This document shows positions 26,201 to 36,771 of a DNA stretch of 64,000 nucleotides, piece by piece. Numbering within the stretch: the stretch's first letter is position 1; each line of letters starts with the position of its first letter. The stretch is from contig NZ_AKKK01000025.1 of the NCBI RefSeq assembly GCF_000281065.1, positions 62,001-126,000 on the forward strand. Reading direction: 5' to 3'. The position numbers and the translations under genes were made by a program. This DNA is from Arthrobacter sp. M2012083. GTDB lineage: Bacteria > Actinomycetota > Actinomycetes > Actinomycetales > Micrococcaceae. The notes under the pieces are model-generated. The model was not told the origin of the DNA. It searched no databases and worked only from the letters and a program-made list of their open reading frames with translations.

Positions 26201-29200
26201 GTATTGCAGTGGATGCGTTGAAAAACGACTCGGATCCCGACGGCGATCCCCTTGGCCTGGTGAATTCCTTCGAAGCCAATCCGGAACTGCAGGTTGAGGC
26301 TGCCACCGGCAAGATCCTGTTGACGGCCCCCGGCGTTGCCGGGACCGAGAGCGTCAGCTACCGGATCCAGGACGACAAAAAGGCTGAAGCCAGCGCTGTG
26401 GTCAGGGTTCAAACAAGCCCGACGGCGGCCCTCCACGTTCCGATTGCCGTAGACGACCGCATCACGCTGGCTGAGACGCTGGGCAAGACCGCTGTCGACG
26501 TCCCGGTACTGAAGAATGACTCTGATCCGGACGGCGTTGCGGAAGACCTGACCATCACATTGCCGGATGCGAATCCGAACGCACGGGTAGGGACTGCCGG
26601 CAACGTGGTGGTGACACTCACGCCGCAGGACCAGCTGATTCCGTACACTGTGACGGACATGGACGGGCAGTCAGCCACAGCCGTGATGTGGGTCCCCGGC
26701 CAAGGGCTGCAATATCCAACTCTTTCCAAGACCGAGCCTGTTGAGGTCATGTCCGGGAAGGAAGTCACTCTTTCGCTCCAGGAATACGTCCGTGTGCGGG
26801 AAGGCCGCCAGCCCCGGCTTACGGTGGCGGACAAGATCCGTGTCCAGGGAGCCGATCCAAACAACGTCATTTCCGGCGATGGAAATGCGCTGCGGTATGC
26901 AGCGCAGACGGACTACGTCGGCCCTGGATCCATCACCTTCGAGGTGACTGACGGATCCGGTCCGGACGACTCGCAAGGGCTCAAGTCCACGTTGACCATC
27001 ATCACCAAGGTGATCCCGGACCCTAACGCGAACCACGTCCCCACCTTCAGCGGCGCTTCGATCGAGGCACCCAAGGGTGAAACCACCGAGCTGGAATTGG
27101 CAAACCTCGCCAAGGACGTGGACGAGCGGGATCAGGGAAACTTGAAATTCGAGCTCGACGGACAACAGCCGGCGGGCTTCCAAACCAAGGTGGAGGGAAG
27201 CGTCCTCAAAGTCACCCCGGACCTCTCCGTGAACCCAGGTGCAGTGGGCTCCTTCCCGCTGAAGGTCACGGACGGGCGCTCCGACGCTGTTCGCGCGACG
27301 GTGACCGGTACCGTAGTGTCCTCCAACAGGCCTCGTCCTACAGCCAACGACGACGCTGTTGAGAAAGCCAACGCGGGACGCTCCGAAACCGTCAATGTGC
27401 TGGCCAACGATTTCAACCCCTTTAATGACTCACCACTGACCATCGAGAGCGCCGCAGTGGAAACGGGCTCCGCGGCTGGTCAGCCGACCGTTTCAGGCGA
27501 TGCGGTCACGGTGACTCCTGCGGACGGTTTCAAGGGCGTCATGGTGGTGCGGTACACGGTGCTGGATAAGACCAAGGACCCCTCGAGGCAGGCTGTCGGC
27601 CGTGTCCGGATCACGGTCCGCGACAAGCCCGATGCTCCGTCGGCACCCGTAGCTACCGATGTCCGGAGCCGTACCGCAGTGCTCAAGTGGGCGCCGCCGT
27701 CGGACAATGGCGCAGCCATCACCAAGTACACGGTCAAGGCAGCCGGTTTTGAACAGGTGTGCCCGACCACCACCTGCACGCTCTCAGGACTGACCAACAA
27801 TGTGAAGTACGTTTTCACGGTGTTCGCCACCAATGAGGTGGGGGATTCGCCGGCGTCAATCGCGTCCAACGAGATCCGCCCGGATGAGAAGCCGTCGCCG
27901 CCGGACGCCCCCACGGTCAAAGCCGGGGACAAAAACATGGCTATGACATGGACCCCCGCGAAGACTGAGGGCTCACCTGTGAAGCACTACAACCTTGAGA
28001 TCTCTCCGCCCCCGGCCAACGGCATTGCCGTCAAGAACGAGGTCACCGGCCTGAGCTACACGTGGCCCGGACTCAGCAATGGCGTGAAATACAAGGTCCG
28101 TGCCCAGGCCGTCAACGAGCTCGGTCCGTCGGACTGGGGAATGTACTCCCTTGAGGACAACCCCGCTGGCCTTCCGGCGGCCCCGGCTGCACCCACCACC
28201 GCTGTGGTGGAGTCCGTGGGAACTAGTAACCAGATCCGCGCGGATTGGGCCGAACCGGACATCAATGGTGATCCCATCAAGACGTACTACGTCACCATGA
28301 GTGGTGGAAACGGCGTTCCCCAGACCCAAACAGTCCCGGGGAACGTCCGGTCAGCCACCTTCACCGCCCAGAACGCAGAAGCCGGCTACACGTTCACTGT
28401 GCAAGCTGAGAACAAGGCCGGGAAGGGTGGCGTCAGTGCCGCCTCGGCCCCGCGCCGTGCCACAGGCAAGCTAGGCACCGTTAACAACGTCACTGTGACG
28501 CCGGCAAATACCGGGGGAGCGGGCCGGGCCGTCACCATCAACTTTGCCGTTCTTGACGACAAGCAACGAAACGGATCCACGCAGAGCGAAGTCAGCTACC
28601 GCTACCTGGCGAGTACCGGCCAGTCCGGTCCCATCACGCCCGGGCAAACGGTGGGTGGTTTCGCCAATGGGCAGGCTACCTCCATCACGGTCACGGCCGT
28701 GTCCTCAGTGGCGCCGAGTTCCAATGCCAGCGCACCGGCAACCACCACGCCGTATGGTTCGCCCGGTACGCCGTCCGCTTCAGGTGCAAACGGCGGCCAG
28801 AACCAGACCACGTTGACGCTGAATTGGTCCTCGCCGTCCACAAACAGCAACGACGTCGCGGTCACGAAGATCAGGATCACCGGCGGTGGAACTGATACCG
28901 GGTGGATCAACGAGTCAGCCTCCGGCAGCCGTGTAGTCAACACCGGTGGCTACAACCAGACCCGCACCATTGAGGTCCAGACGTTCAACTCCATAGGCCA
29001 GGGCGGAGGCGTGGCTACCGCGAGTGCTCAGAGTGGGCCGCAGAAGACGTCCTGGGATGCGACCTTGCCGTCCGGCAGCTTCCGTACGTGCACGGACACC
29101 GCGCCATCCGGTCAGACGTCCTGGGACCCCAACACTCCGGGGCACCGCTGCGATGGCGTGGTCTATGGAGCCCCATGGCAGTACGAGTCCAATGGCACAT

Positions 29201-29352
29201 TCACGGTTAACTGTTACATCAACCGCAGCACCCCGTACTTGAACTATGCGGCCTGGTACCGCCTGACCAGCGGCGCTAACGCAGGCCGTTTCATCGCCCA
29301 AGGCAACACCACCTTGGGAGACCCCGGACCCCATCAGATTCCGCAATGCTGA
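23218..29352 (+). CDS. Giant membrane-anchored surface protein 1: propeller-like, Ig/cadherin-like and FN3 repeats
   Basis: This 2044-residue protein has a basic cytoplasmic N-terminus (RRAKNRRRK) and one membrane helix (about residues 19-41), so most of it lies outside. Residues about 45-360 show repeated short beta motifs ([28 protein letters not shown]) like a propeller. From about 400 to 1470 come some nine Ig/cadherin-like modules, each opened by an Asp-rich motif such as VLDNDADSDGD or [10 protein letters not shown] that could bind calcium. Five FN3-like modules follow (about 1470-1940). The end (about 1957-2044) has four Cys and a WYRLTSGANAGRF stretch recalling SH3-type wall-binding domains. 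ATG 23218 is preferred over 23212 because GGGGG lies seven bases before it. No sortase motif. It is a close paralogue of the next gene. Confidence 0.85.
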   Translation: MALPDGSGNRRAKNRRRKVIAATAFSVAAAVLVTGAILYPGFRTTEVDLNDGGVWVVSKSKNAAGRLNYPSKSLDGAVTPASKDFDILQQAGDVFIDDSDGATINPVSAANMRLGGDQKLPGSADVSFGHKVLAVTDPSKGKVWALSPGSVGGFSDESEPLFEQSPGIVSVVGTDDTIHTVDPESGSVTATKVDANGRSVDSQARKDDALKGAGDLQLTAVGDRAVVLNEATGNIVLPGGATVHLDDARDAKLQQSGPAADFVAIATTKALLLQPLDGGTAKTVRLDGEGIPAAPVQLGTCTYGAWSGANKYIRECSSEADNRRADVPKASASPSYVFRVNRDLVVLNDVNSGNVWMVNQNMQLVNNWDDVIPPQQTSDDADKDSADEVQQTVLPDRSKPNTPPVAKPDAFGVRAGKTTLLPVLDNDADSDGDVLTVSADQAVRSGALAPVYGGTGFQISVPAEQSGTETFKYSVDDGRGGTGAANVDLRIVPPGENNAPQQKPNRNNALVVQSGKIANQYILSDWIDPDGDDIFAVAAGSSDPADQVRIRPDGLLTFQDSGAGPGKKTISVTISDGTLTTEGRISVDVRAPGALPPIANADHVVAVAGQDTVIAPLKNDTDPQGGTLRLAQAQPDEQATAVIGPDQQTFTFNSTTVGPHYVTYMVTNGPASAQQLVRVDVVSGNNDGAPVAVRDIALLPSGGSTVVDVLGNDSDPAGGVLVVQSVTAEDGLPVTVAVLDHSVVKVTDIHATGQLSLKYTISNGKASATGDISVQVVPAPSKLQAPQAKPDEVSVRVGDVVTIPVLENDSDPNGGELTLDPALAQQPDAADGRTFIAGNFLRFIAGEVPKTVYAIYKVSNASGQIDSQQVTIRIRARDDATNSRPEPRNLTARVVAGMTVKIPVPLDGIDADGDSVQLIGVDKAPALGTAVVRDGYMEFTAAANSAGTDTFSYRVRDRIGAENTGTVIVGIAPAEANNQKPIAVDDAIDVRPGRRIAVDALKNDSDPDGDPLGLVNSFEANPELQVEAATGKILLTAPGVAGTESVSYRIQDDKKAEASAVVRVQTSPTAALHVPIAVDDRITLAETLGKTAVDVPVLKNDSDPDGVAEDLTITLPDANPNARVGTAGNVVVTLTPQDQLIPYTVTDMDGQSATAVMWVPGQGLQYPTLSKTEPVEVMSGKEVTLSLQEYVRVREGRQPRLTVADKIRVQGADPNNVISGDGNALRYAAQTDYVGPGSITFEVTDGSGPDDSQGLKSTLTIITKVIPDPNANHVPTFSGASIEAPKGETTELELANLAKDVDERDQGNLKFELDGQQPAGFQTKVEGSVLKVTPDLSVNPGAVGSFPLKVTDGRSDAVRATVTGTVVSSNRPRPTANDDAVEKANAGRSETVNVLANDFNPFNDSPLTIESAAVETGSAAGQPTVSGDAVTVTPADGFKGVMVVRYTVLDKTKDPSRQAVGRVRITVRDKPDAPSAPVATDVRSRTAVLKWAPPSDNGAAITKYTVKAAGFEQVCPTTTCTLSGLTNNVKYVFTVFATNEVGDSPASIASNEIRPDEKPSPPDAPTVKAGDKNMAMTWTPAKTEGSPVKHYNLEISPPPANGIAVKNEVTGLSYTWPGLSNGVKYKVRAQAVNELGPSDWGMYSLEDNPAGLPAAPAAPTTAVVESVGTSNQIRADWAEPDINGDPIKTYYVTMSGGNGVPQTQTVPGNVRSATFTAQNAEAGYTFTVQAENKAGKGGVSAASAPRRATGKLGTVNNVTVTPANTGGAGRAVTINFAVLDDKQRNGSTQSEVSYRYLASTGQSGPITPGQTVGGFANGQATSITVTAVSSVAPSSNASAPATTTPYGSPGTPSASGANGGQNQTTLTLNWSSPSTNSNDVAVTKIRITGGGTDTGWINESASGSRVVNTGGYNQTRTIEVQTFNSIGQGGGVATASAQSGPQKTSWDATLPSGSFRTCTDTAPSGQTSWDPNTPGHRCDGVVYGAPWQYESNGTFTVNCYINRSTPYLNYAAWYRLTSGANAGRFIAQGNTTLGDPGPHQIPQC

Positions 29353-29362
29353 GTCAATCGAC

Positions 29363-29400
29363 GCCGGGGCGCTGGATAGTTGTCCCCATCGCGCCCCGGC
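29363..29400 (+). terminator. Hairpin after giant gene 1
   Basis: A perfect 10-bp GC stem GCCGGGGCGC (29363-29372) / GCGCCCCGGC (29391-29400) with an 18-base loop begins ten bases after the stop. There is no T-tract. It suggests that giant gene 1 ends its own transcript. Confidence 0.6.
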
Positions 29401-29453
29401 CCAAGGGGACAGTACGCTGTCAAAGCCAATGGATAGCCCGGTCTCGGGTTTCC

Positions 29454-29487
29454 TTGGCCGGCCGTGGGGCGCGTGGGATAGTCTTAG
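29454..29487 (+). promoter_or_regulatory. Putative promoter of the second giant gene and downstream operon
   Basis: TTGGCC (29454-29459) and TAGTCT (29479-29484), 19 bases apart, form a plausible promoter. TAGTCTTAG is identical to the element before giant gene 1. The rest of the 250-base gap to 29602 shows no gene. Confidence 0.4.
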
Positions 29488-29602
29488 GGACTGAAATTTC
29501 CGCCGCCGTATGGGGGTACTGCGAAATGTACGGCCGCCGGCATCTGCCGGTTGGCTTGGAAGCCACTGGGGGGCGGCTGAACACAAAGGGAATTCTGGGG
29601 CT

Positions 29603-32600
29603 GTGACAACTTTCTTCGGCAAGCTGGGGCTGAAAAAGCGTCAAAACAAGAAGTTCATAGCGGGGACTGCCGCCACAGCGGCGGGCGCTTTGCTGATCAC
29701 CGGGGCGATTCTGTACCCGGGGTTCAAGACCACCGAGGTGGACTTGAATGACGGCGGCGTGTGGGTCGTGAGCAAAACCAAGAACGCCGTAGGCCGGTTG
29801 AACTATCCCTCCCGCGTCCTTGATGGTGCCGTCACTCCCGCTACCACCACGTTTGATGTGCTGCAGCATGACGGCAACGTCTTCGTGGACGACGAATCCG
29901 GTTCCACCATCAACCAGGTGTCGGCCGCAAACCTGAAGCTCGGTGGCGATAAGCAGCTACCGTCGTCGTCGCAAGTCAGCTACGGGTCCACCGTGCTCTC
30001 GGTGACCGATCCGGCCCGGGGCAAAGTCTGGGCACTGTCTCCCTCCACCGTCAACGGCTTCGACGAAGAAGGAACCGAACCCGTACTGACTGGTTCCCCG
30101 GGCATGGTCTCTGCCGTGGGATCCGACAACCGGATCTACACAGCAGATCCGGGTAAGGGCGAAATCATCGTCACCACGGTGGACGCCAACGGTGAACGGA
30201 CCGACTCGCAGGTCAGCAAGGTGGACGAGCTCAAGGGCGCCGGCGACCTTCAACTGGCCGTGGTGGGCGACAAGCCTGTGATCCTTGACGCTGCTTCCGG
30301 CAACCTCTTCCTGCCGGGCGGCCGCAAGCTGCAACTTCAGGATGCCCGCGAAGCCAAGCTCCAGCAGAACAGTGAAGACAGCAACTACGTCGCCATTGCC
30401 ACACAGAAGGCCCTGCTGAAGCAGCCCTTGGACGGGTCCACGGCCGCAACCGTGAATGCTGACGGGGAAGGTGTCCCCGCGGCTCCGGTTCAGGTCAGCA
30501 AGTGTGTTCACTCAGCGTGGTCCGGCGCCAACAAGTACGTCCGGGACTGCGACAATGACGCCGACGACAAGAAGAACGACGTCCCCAAAGCCAGTGCCTC
30601 CCCAAGCTACGTTTTCCGTGTGAACCGGGACCTGGTTGTCCTCAACGACGTGAACTCGGGCAGCGTGTGGCTGGTCAACCAGAACATGCAGCTGGTGAAC
30701 AACTGGGACGACGTAGTCCCGCCTAAAAACCAGTCCGATGACCAGGACCAGGAGTCCGCGGACAACAACACCATCAATGTCCTCCCGGACCGCACCAAGC
30801 CCAACCGTCCGCCCGAAACCAAACCGGACGAGTTCGGTGTCCGGCCGGGCCGGACTTCCATCCTGAGCGTGCTGGACAACGATTCAGATCCCGACGGCGA
30901 TGTCCTCACCGCGTCGGTGGGCGCCAACGGCCCCAAGATGGGTGCGCTGGAAAACATCTACGGAGGATCCGCCTTCCAGATCAAGGTCCCGGCAGATGCG
31001 AAACCGGGCACGGAAGTCTTCGACTATAACGCCGCCGATGGCCGCGACTTGTCCGCCGGTGGCAAGGTCACACTGCGGGTGGTAGCCCCTGAAGAGAACA
31101 AACCGCCCTTCTTCAAACGAGGCGAGCCCACCACAATGCTGGTGGAGCAGGGCAAGTCGGTCAGCCAGAACATCCTGACCGACTGGATGGACCCCGATGG
31201 CGACGACCTCGTCCTGTTGGATGCAAAGTCTGACAACGACCAGGACCAAGTGAAGGTACGCCGCGACGGCCTCCTGACGTACCAGGACTCCGGCGCAGCA
31301 CCGGGCAAGAAGAACGTCACCATCACAGTGTGGGACGGCAGGGCCACTACTACCGGCCGCATCGTGGTCAACGTCCAGCCGCCGGGTGCCCTCGCACCCG
31401 TGGTCAACGCTGACCACGTCACCGCAGTGGTGGGCCAGGACCTGGTCATCGCACCGCTGAAAAATGATGTGGACCCCAACGGTGGCGCCCTGCGTGTCGC
31501 CCATGTTGAGGCTGCGGGCCCTGCTGAGCTCGGCCCGGTCACTGACGGCGGTACGTTCACCTTCCGGAGCACCACACCCGGTCCGATCTACTTGACGTAC
31601 ATCGCCAGCAACGGCCCCCAGAGCAGCCAAGGGCTGATCCGTGTGGACGTTGAGTCCGGCAAGGATGCCGGAGCTCCCGTCGCAGTCCACGACGTCGCAC
31701 TGCTCCCGGTGGGCGGCAGTGTGCTGGTTGATCCGCTGGCCAACGACTCCGATCCTTCCGGTGGCGTGCTGGTCCTCCAATCCGTCACCGTCCCCGACGG
31801 CTCATCGGCATCCGTGAGCGTGATCGACCACAGTGTCCTTCGCGTTACGGACGTCCTCGGCGCCAAGGAACCGTTCGTCTTCAGCTACACCATGTCCAAC
31901 GGCCGCGCCTCAGCTACCGGCACGGTGGGCGTTGTCCCGGTGCCGGCTCCCGCCGTCGTCGAGGCTCCCCAGCCTAAACCCGACGAAGTCAACGTCCGCG
32001 TGAACGACGTCGTGACCATTCCGGTCCTGGACAATGACACGCACCCGCAGGGTGAGGAACTGTCCGTGGATCCGGTGCTGGCGCAGAGCATCCCTGAAGA
32101 GGACGGCAAAGCGTTCATTTCCGAGAAGACCCTGCGCTTTATTGCCGGACCGACGCCCAAAACCGTACGTGCCATCTACAACGCAGTGGATCCGCAGGGT
32201 CAGAAGAGCGCCGCGGCAGTCACCATTCACATCCTTCCGCTGGAAGGTACCCAGAATTCGCGTCCGCAACCGCAAAACCTGACGGCACGCGTTGTGGCGG
32301 GCGGCAGCGTCCGGATCCCGGTTCCGCTGGACGGCATAGACCCCGACGGCGATTCGGTACAGCTCACCGGCATCGACAGCACACCCACCATGGGAACCGC
32401 GACGGCGGGCAGCAGCTTCATCGACTTCGTGGCCGCCGGTGACGGCGCGGGTACCGATACGTTCCGGTACAAGGTGATCGACCGCCAAGGCGCGGTCAAC
32501 ACCGGAACGGTGACGGTGGGCGTCGCGCCCCGCGGCGAGGACAACCAGAAACCTGCTCCCGTCGATGATGAAGTCAAGGTCCGCCCTGGCCGCCAGATCG

Positions 32601-35600
32601 CCGTGGACGCGACCGCGAACGACACGGACCCCGATGGTGACATCATCCGAATCCTGACGGACAGCATCGAAGCCGACGCAGGTCTTGATGCCAAGGTCAG
32701 CAAGACCAGCGGACGGATTCTGGTAACCGCTCCCGCCGCCGAGGGCACCGTCAACGTTCGTTATTCCGTTGCCGACGACCGCGATGCCGTAGGACAGGCC
32801 AGTATCCGGGTGGTAGTCCAGAACGATCTACCGCTGCAGGCGCCGATTGCCCGAGACGACCGCGTGACCTCGGCACAAACACTTGGTAAAACTGCCGTGG
32901 ATGTTCCCGTCCTGAAGAACGACGAAGATCCGGACGGCGTGGGGGAGAACCTCAAGGTCGCTACCGGTCTGGAAACCGCGCGTCCCGGTCCCGAGGGCAA
33001 CGTCATTGTTGACCTCACCGAGCAGCCGCAACTGGTGCCCTACACCGTGGAGGACGTGGACGGACAAAAGTCCACGGCCATCATTTGGGTTCCCGGTATT
33101 GGCCAGCAGGTTCCTACGCTCGCCAAGGACGAGGTAGTGGAGCTTGTCTCAGGCCAGTCCGTCACGGTAAATCTCGCGGAGTGGGTCAAAGTCCGTGAAG
33201 GGCGCACACCACGCCTGACCCAGACCGACCGCATCAAGCTCATCGGTGCCGACGGCAGCGATCCCGTAGCCAACGGTGGCACTGCCCTGAAATACACGGC
33301 AGGTGCTGAGTATGTTGGCCCCGGCTCCATCAGCTTCGAAGTCACTGATGGAACAGGTCCGGACGATCCCAACGGTCTGAAGTCGACGCTCAGCATCCGA
33401 ACCAAAGTGCTGCCCGACCCCAACAAGAACAACCCGCCGGTTCTGCTGGGCAGCGACGTGGAAGTTCCCAAGGGCGACTCTGCCAGCCTGGACCTGGAGA
33501 AGCTGACGTCGGATCCGGACCAGGATGACGTGCAGAACATGGGCTACGAGCTGGTGGGCGCAGCCCAGGGCGGCTTCAAGGTGAATGTGGAGGGCAAGAC
33601 GCTCAAGGTCTCTGCGGATGATTCCGTGCAGATTGGGCAGTCGGGCACCGTCCAGGTGAAAGCAAAGGACCGCCGCGGGCTCGAAGCTGTGGCAACGTAC
33701 AAGCTGTCCCTGTCGGCCTCCAACCGGCCAAAACCCGTGGCAAACGACGACTCTGAACCCGAGGCGCAATCCGGGAAGCCTGTGACGGTCAACGTGTTGG
33801 CCAACGATTCGAATCCGTTCCCGGAAACTCCGTTGAAGATCGTCTCAGCCGTCACGGAAACGGGCCAGGGAACGGCTGAAGCCGGCGGGGACAGCGTGAC
33901 CGTCACACCCGCAGGCGGATTCACCGGAACCATGGTGGTTGCGTACACCGTGGAAGATAAGACCGGCGAGATCTCCCGATATGCCACTGCCCGCATCCGT
34001 TTGACGGTCAAGGACAAGCCGGCAGCACCAACCACGCCGCTGGCGCAGTCCGTGGGCGACCAAACTGCCTTGCTCACATGGAACGCGCCCGCTGACCGTG
34101 GTTCGGCTATCACCAAGTACACGGTGTACGGGGAGAACGGCTTTAAGCAGGACTGCCCCGCGAATACCTGTACGTTGACCGGCCTGACCAACAATGTGAA
34201 GTACCACTTTGCCGTCACTGCCACGAATGCGATCAACGAATCCGAGCGGTCACCGGTGTCGGCCGAGGTCCGTCCGGACGTCAAGCCCGACACGCCGATT
34301 GCACCCACGCTGAAGTTCGGCGACAAGCAGCTGTCCGTGGCGTGGGTTCCTCCCGCAAGCAAGGGCTCGCCCATCAAGTCCTACGACCTTGAGATCTCGC
34401 CTGCGCCTGCGGGCCAGAACCCGCAGATCCAAAACCTCACGGCCAACAGCCATGTTTGGAGCGGTCTGACCAATGGCGTGGCCTACAAGGTCCGGGTCCT
34501 GGCCAGGAATGACGCCAAGGAGCCCTCGGAATGGAGTACCTACTCTGCTGCCGAAACTCCTGCAGGAGTGCCGGTGGCCCCTGCGGCTCCTTCAGTTGCG
34601 GGAGCCGGTTCCGTGGGTACGCAGAGCCAGTTGCAGGTTAGCTGGGCGGCGCCGAATAACAACGGTGACGCGGTGTCCGCCTACACCTTGACCACGTACA
34701 TGGGCGGCGCCGTCGTAGCTACGCAATCTGTGGGGGCTACCTCGCAGAACGTCACCGTGGCGAACTCCGAAGCGGACTACACATTCACGGTGTCAGCCAC
34801 AAACAAGGCCGGCGTCAGCGGTGTCAGCCAACAGTCGGCCCCAATCCGGGCTGCAGGCAAGCCCGGGATGGTGGGGAGTGGATCCGTAAAAGCGACCGGC
34901 GACTCTGGTCGGCTCGAGGTTGCCTTCACGCCGCTTACTGCAGCCGAGCGGAACGGCTCGCAGGACAACGAGATTACTTACCGCTGGCAGACCGCTCATG
35001 GTTCCGGGCAGATTGCCCGCGGAGGCGGAATCATCGGTGGGCAGCCCAATGGAACCGACGTGGTAGTAAATATCATCGCCACTTCGGTGAAGAACGGCAT
35101 GGCCGGCGATGCGAAGGCGATCGGCACAGGTAACCCCTATGCGCCCCCGAACGCGCCGAATGTCTCGGGCGGAAAGTCCGCCAAGGGCGACGGCCAGGTG
35201 CACTGGAATTGGAATCCGCCGAACATGAACGGCCGCGCCCTCGACCACTACGAGGTCAATCTCGACGGCGGCGGCTGGACCAGCGTTGGCAAGGCAACGA
35301 GCTTCGACGCCTCAGGTGGCGGGTGGGACAAGACGAGGAAGCTCAACGTCCGGGCCTTCACAGTAGTGGCTGGCGCACATAGCGGCCAAGTCAACGCGAC
35401 GAGTGGCGACGACCCCACGCCACCGCCGCCCCCACCGCCTCCATCCACAACGATCCAGGCGCACAACAACACATGCCCGGGTAAACCGAATCAGCCGGAC
35501 ACCTACAACCCAAGCGGGCCGACGTGTGGAGTTGGCTGGGTCTCCCGCTCTGAAGGACGCCTGAAGATTGACTGCACAAAGAACATTTACGGCGGGAGCA

Positions 35601-35695
35601 CCAAGTGGTATCGAGTCACGGAGGGAAGCCACCCTGGATGGTTCGTCAAGGCCATCACCGTGGACCGCTTTGGCAATGAGCCCGGCGGCTGCTGA
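29603..35695 (+). CDS. Giant membrane-anchored surface protein 2, paralogue of protein 1
   Basis: This 2030-residue protein has the same plan as protein 1: basic start (LKKRQNKK), one membrane helix (about residues 21-41), a propeller-like region, about nine Asp-rich Ig/cadherin-like modules ([22 protein letters not shown]), FN3 modules, and a Cys-containing C-terminal domain with [13 protein letters not shown]. The first 60 external residues are almost identical to protein 1 ([16 protein letters not shown]). It differs by a polyproline linker ([12 protein letters not shown]) before the last domain. GTG 29603 is chosen because similarity to protein 1 begins just after it; an ATG at 29510 in frame has no ribosome site. 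It leads the moxR-to-essC gene run with only 61 bases to moxR. Confidence 0.83.
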   Translation: MTTFFGKLGLKKRQNKKFIAGTAATAAGALLITGAILYPGFKTTEVDLNDGGVWVVSKTKNAVGRLNYPSRVLDGAVTPATTTFDVLQHDGNVFVDDESGSTINQVSAANLKLGGDKQLPSSSQVSYGSTVLSVTDPARGKVWALSPSTVNGFDEEGTEPVLTGSPGMVSAVGSDNRIYTADPGKGEIIVTTVDANGERTDSQVSKVDELKGAGDLQLAVVGDKPVILDAASGNLFLPGGRKLQLQDAREAKLQQNSEDSNYVAIATQKALLKQPLDGSTAATVNADGEGVPAAPVQVSKCVHSAWSGANKYVRDCDNDADDKKNDVPKASASPSYVFRVNRDLVVLNDVNSGSVWLVNQNMQLVNNWDDVVPPKNQSDDQDQESADNNTINVLPDRTKPNRPPETKPDEFGVRPGRTSILSVLDNDSDPDGDVLTASVGANGPKMGALENIYGGSAFQIKVPADAKPGTEVFDYNAADGRDLSAGGKVTLRVVAPEENKPPFFKRGEPTTMLVEQGKSVSQNILTDWMDPDGDDLVLLDAKSDNDQDQVKVRRDGLLTYQDSGAAPGKKNVTITVWDGRATTTGRIVVNVQPPGALAPVVNADHVTAVVGQDLVIAPLKNDVDPNGGALRVAHVEAAGPAELGPVTDGGTFTFRSTTPGPIYLTYIASNGPQSSQGLIRVDVESGKDAGAPVAVHDVALLPVGGSVLVDPLANDSDPSGGVLVLQSVTVPDGSSASVSVIDHSVLRVTDVLGAKEPFVFSYTMSNGRASATGTVGVVPVPAPAVVEAPQPKPDEVNVRVNDVVTIPVLDNDTHPQGEELSVDPVLAQSIPEEDGKAFISEKTLRFIAGPTPKTVRAIYNAVDPQGQKSAAAVTIHILPLEGTQNSRPQPQNLTARVVAGGSVRIPVPLDGIDPDGDSVQLTGIDSTPTMGTATAGSSFIDFVAAGDGAGTDTFRYKVIDRQGAVNTGTVTVGVAPRGEDNQKPAPVDDEVKVRPGRQIAVDATANDTDPDGDIIRILTDSIEADAGLDAKVSKTSGRILVTAPAAEGTVNVRYSVADDRDAVGQASIRVVVQNDLPLQAPIARDDRVTSAQTLGKTAVDVPVLKNDEDPDGVGENLKVATGLETARPGPEGNVIVDLTEQPQLVPYTVEDVDGQKSTAIIWVPGIGQQVPTLAKDEVVELVSGQSVTVNLAEWVKVREGRTPRLTQTDRIKLIGADGSDPVANGGTALKYTAGAEYVGPGSISFEVTDGTGPDDPNGLKSTLSIRTKVLPDPNKNNPPVLLGSDVEVPKGDSASLDLEKLTSDPDQDDVQNMGYELVGAAQGGFKVNVEGKTLKVSADDSVQIGQSGTVQVKAKDRRGLEAVATYKLSLSASNRPKPVANDDSEPEAQSGKPVTVNVLANDSNPFPETPLKIVSAVTETGQGTAEAGGDSVTVTPAGGFTGTMVVAYTVEDKTGEISRYATARIRLTVKDKPAAPTTPLAQSVGDQTALLTWNAPADRGSAITKYTVYGENGFKQDCPANTCTLTGLTNNVKYHFAVTATNAINESERSPVSAEVRPDVKPDTPIAPTLKFGDKQLSVAWVPPASKGSPIKSYDLEISPAPAGQNPQIQNLTANSHVWSGLTNGVAYKVRVLARNDAKEPSEWSTYSAAETPAGVPVAPAAPSVAGAGSVGTQSQLQVSWAAPNNNGDAVSAYTLTTYMGGAVVATQSVGATSQNVTVANSEADYTFTVSATNKAGVSGVSQQSAPIRAAGKPGMVGSGSVKATGDSGRLEVAFTPLTAAERNGSQDNEITYRWQTAHGSGQIARGGGIIGGQPNGTDVVVNIIATSVKNGMAGDAKAIGTGNPYAPPNAPNVSGGKSAKGDGQVHWNWNPPNMNGRALDHYEVNLDGGGWTSVGKATSFDASGGGWDKTRKLNVRAFTVVAGAHSGQVNATSGDDPTPPPPPPPPSTTIQAHNNTCPGKPNQPDTYNPSGPTCGVGWVSRSEGRLKIDCTKNIYGGSTKWYRVTEGSHPGWFVKAITVDRFGNEPGGC

Positions 35696-35756
35696 TGCTC
35701 CGTCAGGCCGATCAACAACTCCATTCGCACACCTACACAAGGAACAGGATCAACCG

Positions 35757-36728
35757 ATGACCATGACAAACGAGCAGGCCGCGTGGTTTGCAGAAACGTT
35801 CGAGAAGCTCGTTGCCAACGTGGGCAAGGCCGTGTTGGGCAAGGAACACGTCATCCGGCTGACGTTCACGGCCATGATGGCCGAAGGCCATGTCCTGTTT
35901 GAAGACGCGCCGGGCACGGGTAAGACCTCCCTTGCCCGCGCCTTGGCCGCGACGGTCCAGGGTTCGCATAACCGTATCCAGTTCACGCCTGACCTCCTGC
36001 CGTCTGACGTGACGGGTGTGACCATCTACGACCAAAAGACCCAGAAGTTCGAGTTCCACAAGGGCCCGGTCTTCAACAACATCGTCCTGGCTGACGAGAT
36101 CAACCGTGCCTCCCCGAAGACGCAGTCCGCTTTGTTGGAAGTCATGGAGGAATCCCGGGTGACCGTGGACGGCACCACGTACGAGGCAGGCCGACCGTTC
36201 ATGGTCCTGGCTACCCAGAACCCCATCGAACAGGCAGGCACCTACCGCCTCCCCGAGGCCCAGCTCGACCGCTTCCTGATTAAGACCTCCATCGGCTACC
36301 CGGACCACGCTTCCACCGTCCGGTTGCTGGGCGGCGCGAACTTGAAGGACCGTTCGAAGGACCTCAGCGCGTTGATCACCACCCAGGCCGTAGCGGACAT
36401 GGCGGACCTGGCAGCCACCACCCACGTGGACACCGCGGTGCTGGAGTACATTTCCCGCCTCTGCGAAGAGACCCGCAATGCCTCCGAAACGCGGCTTGGT
36501 GTTTCTGTTCGTGGCGCTTTGGCCATGGTCCGCGCTGCGAAGGTGTGGGCGGCCAGCCAAGGCCGCAACTTCGTGCTGCCGGACGACATCAAGGAGCTCG
36601 CACCCGTGGTGTGGACGCACCGTTTGGTGATGGACCCCGAAGCCGAATTCTCCGGCGCAACGCCAGAGGTGGTACTCAACCGCGTCCTCGCCGACGTCGC
36701 CGCCCCGCAGCAACGCGCGAGCGCATAA
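35757..36728 (+). CDS. MoxR-family AAA+ ATPase
   Basis: This 323-residue cytoplasmic chaperone-type ATPase of the MoxR group is thought to help assemble or activate partner proteins, often with DUF58 or VWA proteins. Walker A is DAPGTGKTSLARAL, Walker B NIVLADEINRASPKTQSALLEVMEE, followed by sensor 1 in LATQNPIEQAGTYRLPEAQLDRF, all typical. The C-terminal lid (ETRLGVSVRGALAMVRAAKVWA) is complete. ATG 35757 follows AAGGAACAGGAT; a second ATG two codons later is possible. The adjacent genes encode DUF58 and transglutaminase-like proteins, a trio widespread in bacteria, here embedded in the surface-protein/EssC locus. Confidence 0.93.
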   Translation: MTMTNEQAAWFAETFEKLVANVGKAVLGKEHVIRLTFTAMMAEGHVLFEDAPGTGKTSLARALAATVQGSHNRIQFTPDLLPSDVTGVTIYDQKTQKFEFHKGPVFNNIVLADEINRASPKTQSALLEVMEESRVTVDGTTYEAGRPFMVLATQNPIEQAGTYRLPEAQLDRFLIKTSIGYPDHASTVRLLGGANLKDRSKDLSALITTQAVADMADLAATTHVDTAVLEYISRLCEETRNASETRLGVSVRGALAMVRAAKVWAASQGRNFVLPDDIKELAPVVWTHRLVMDPEAEFSGATPEVVLNRVLADVAAPQQRASA

Positions 36729-36771
36729 GCACAACTCCCTACCGCACCCCAGCTCGAACAAAGGCCCAGAC

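Noticed and set aside
35400-35470. Frameshift or assembly error at the polyproline tract of giant protein 2.
   Set aside because: The frame continues into a Cys-containing domain matching the end of giant protein 1, so the tract is genuine linker.
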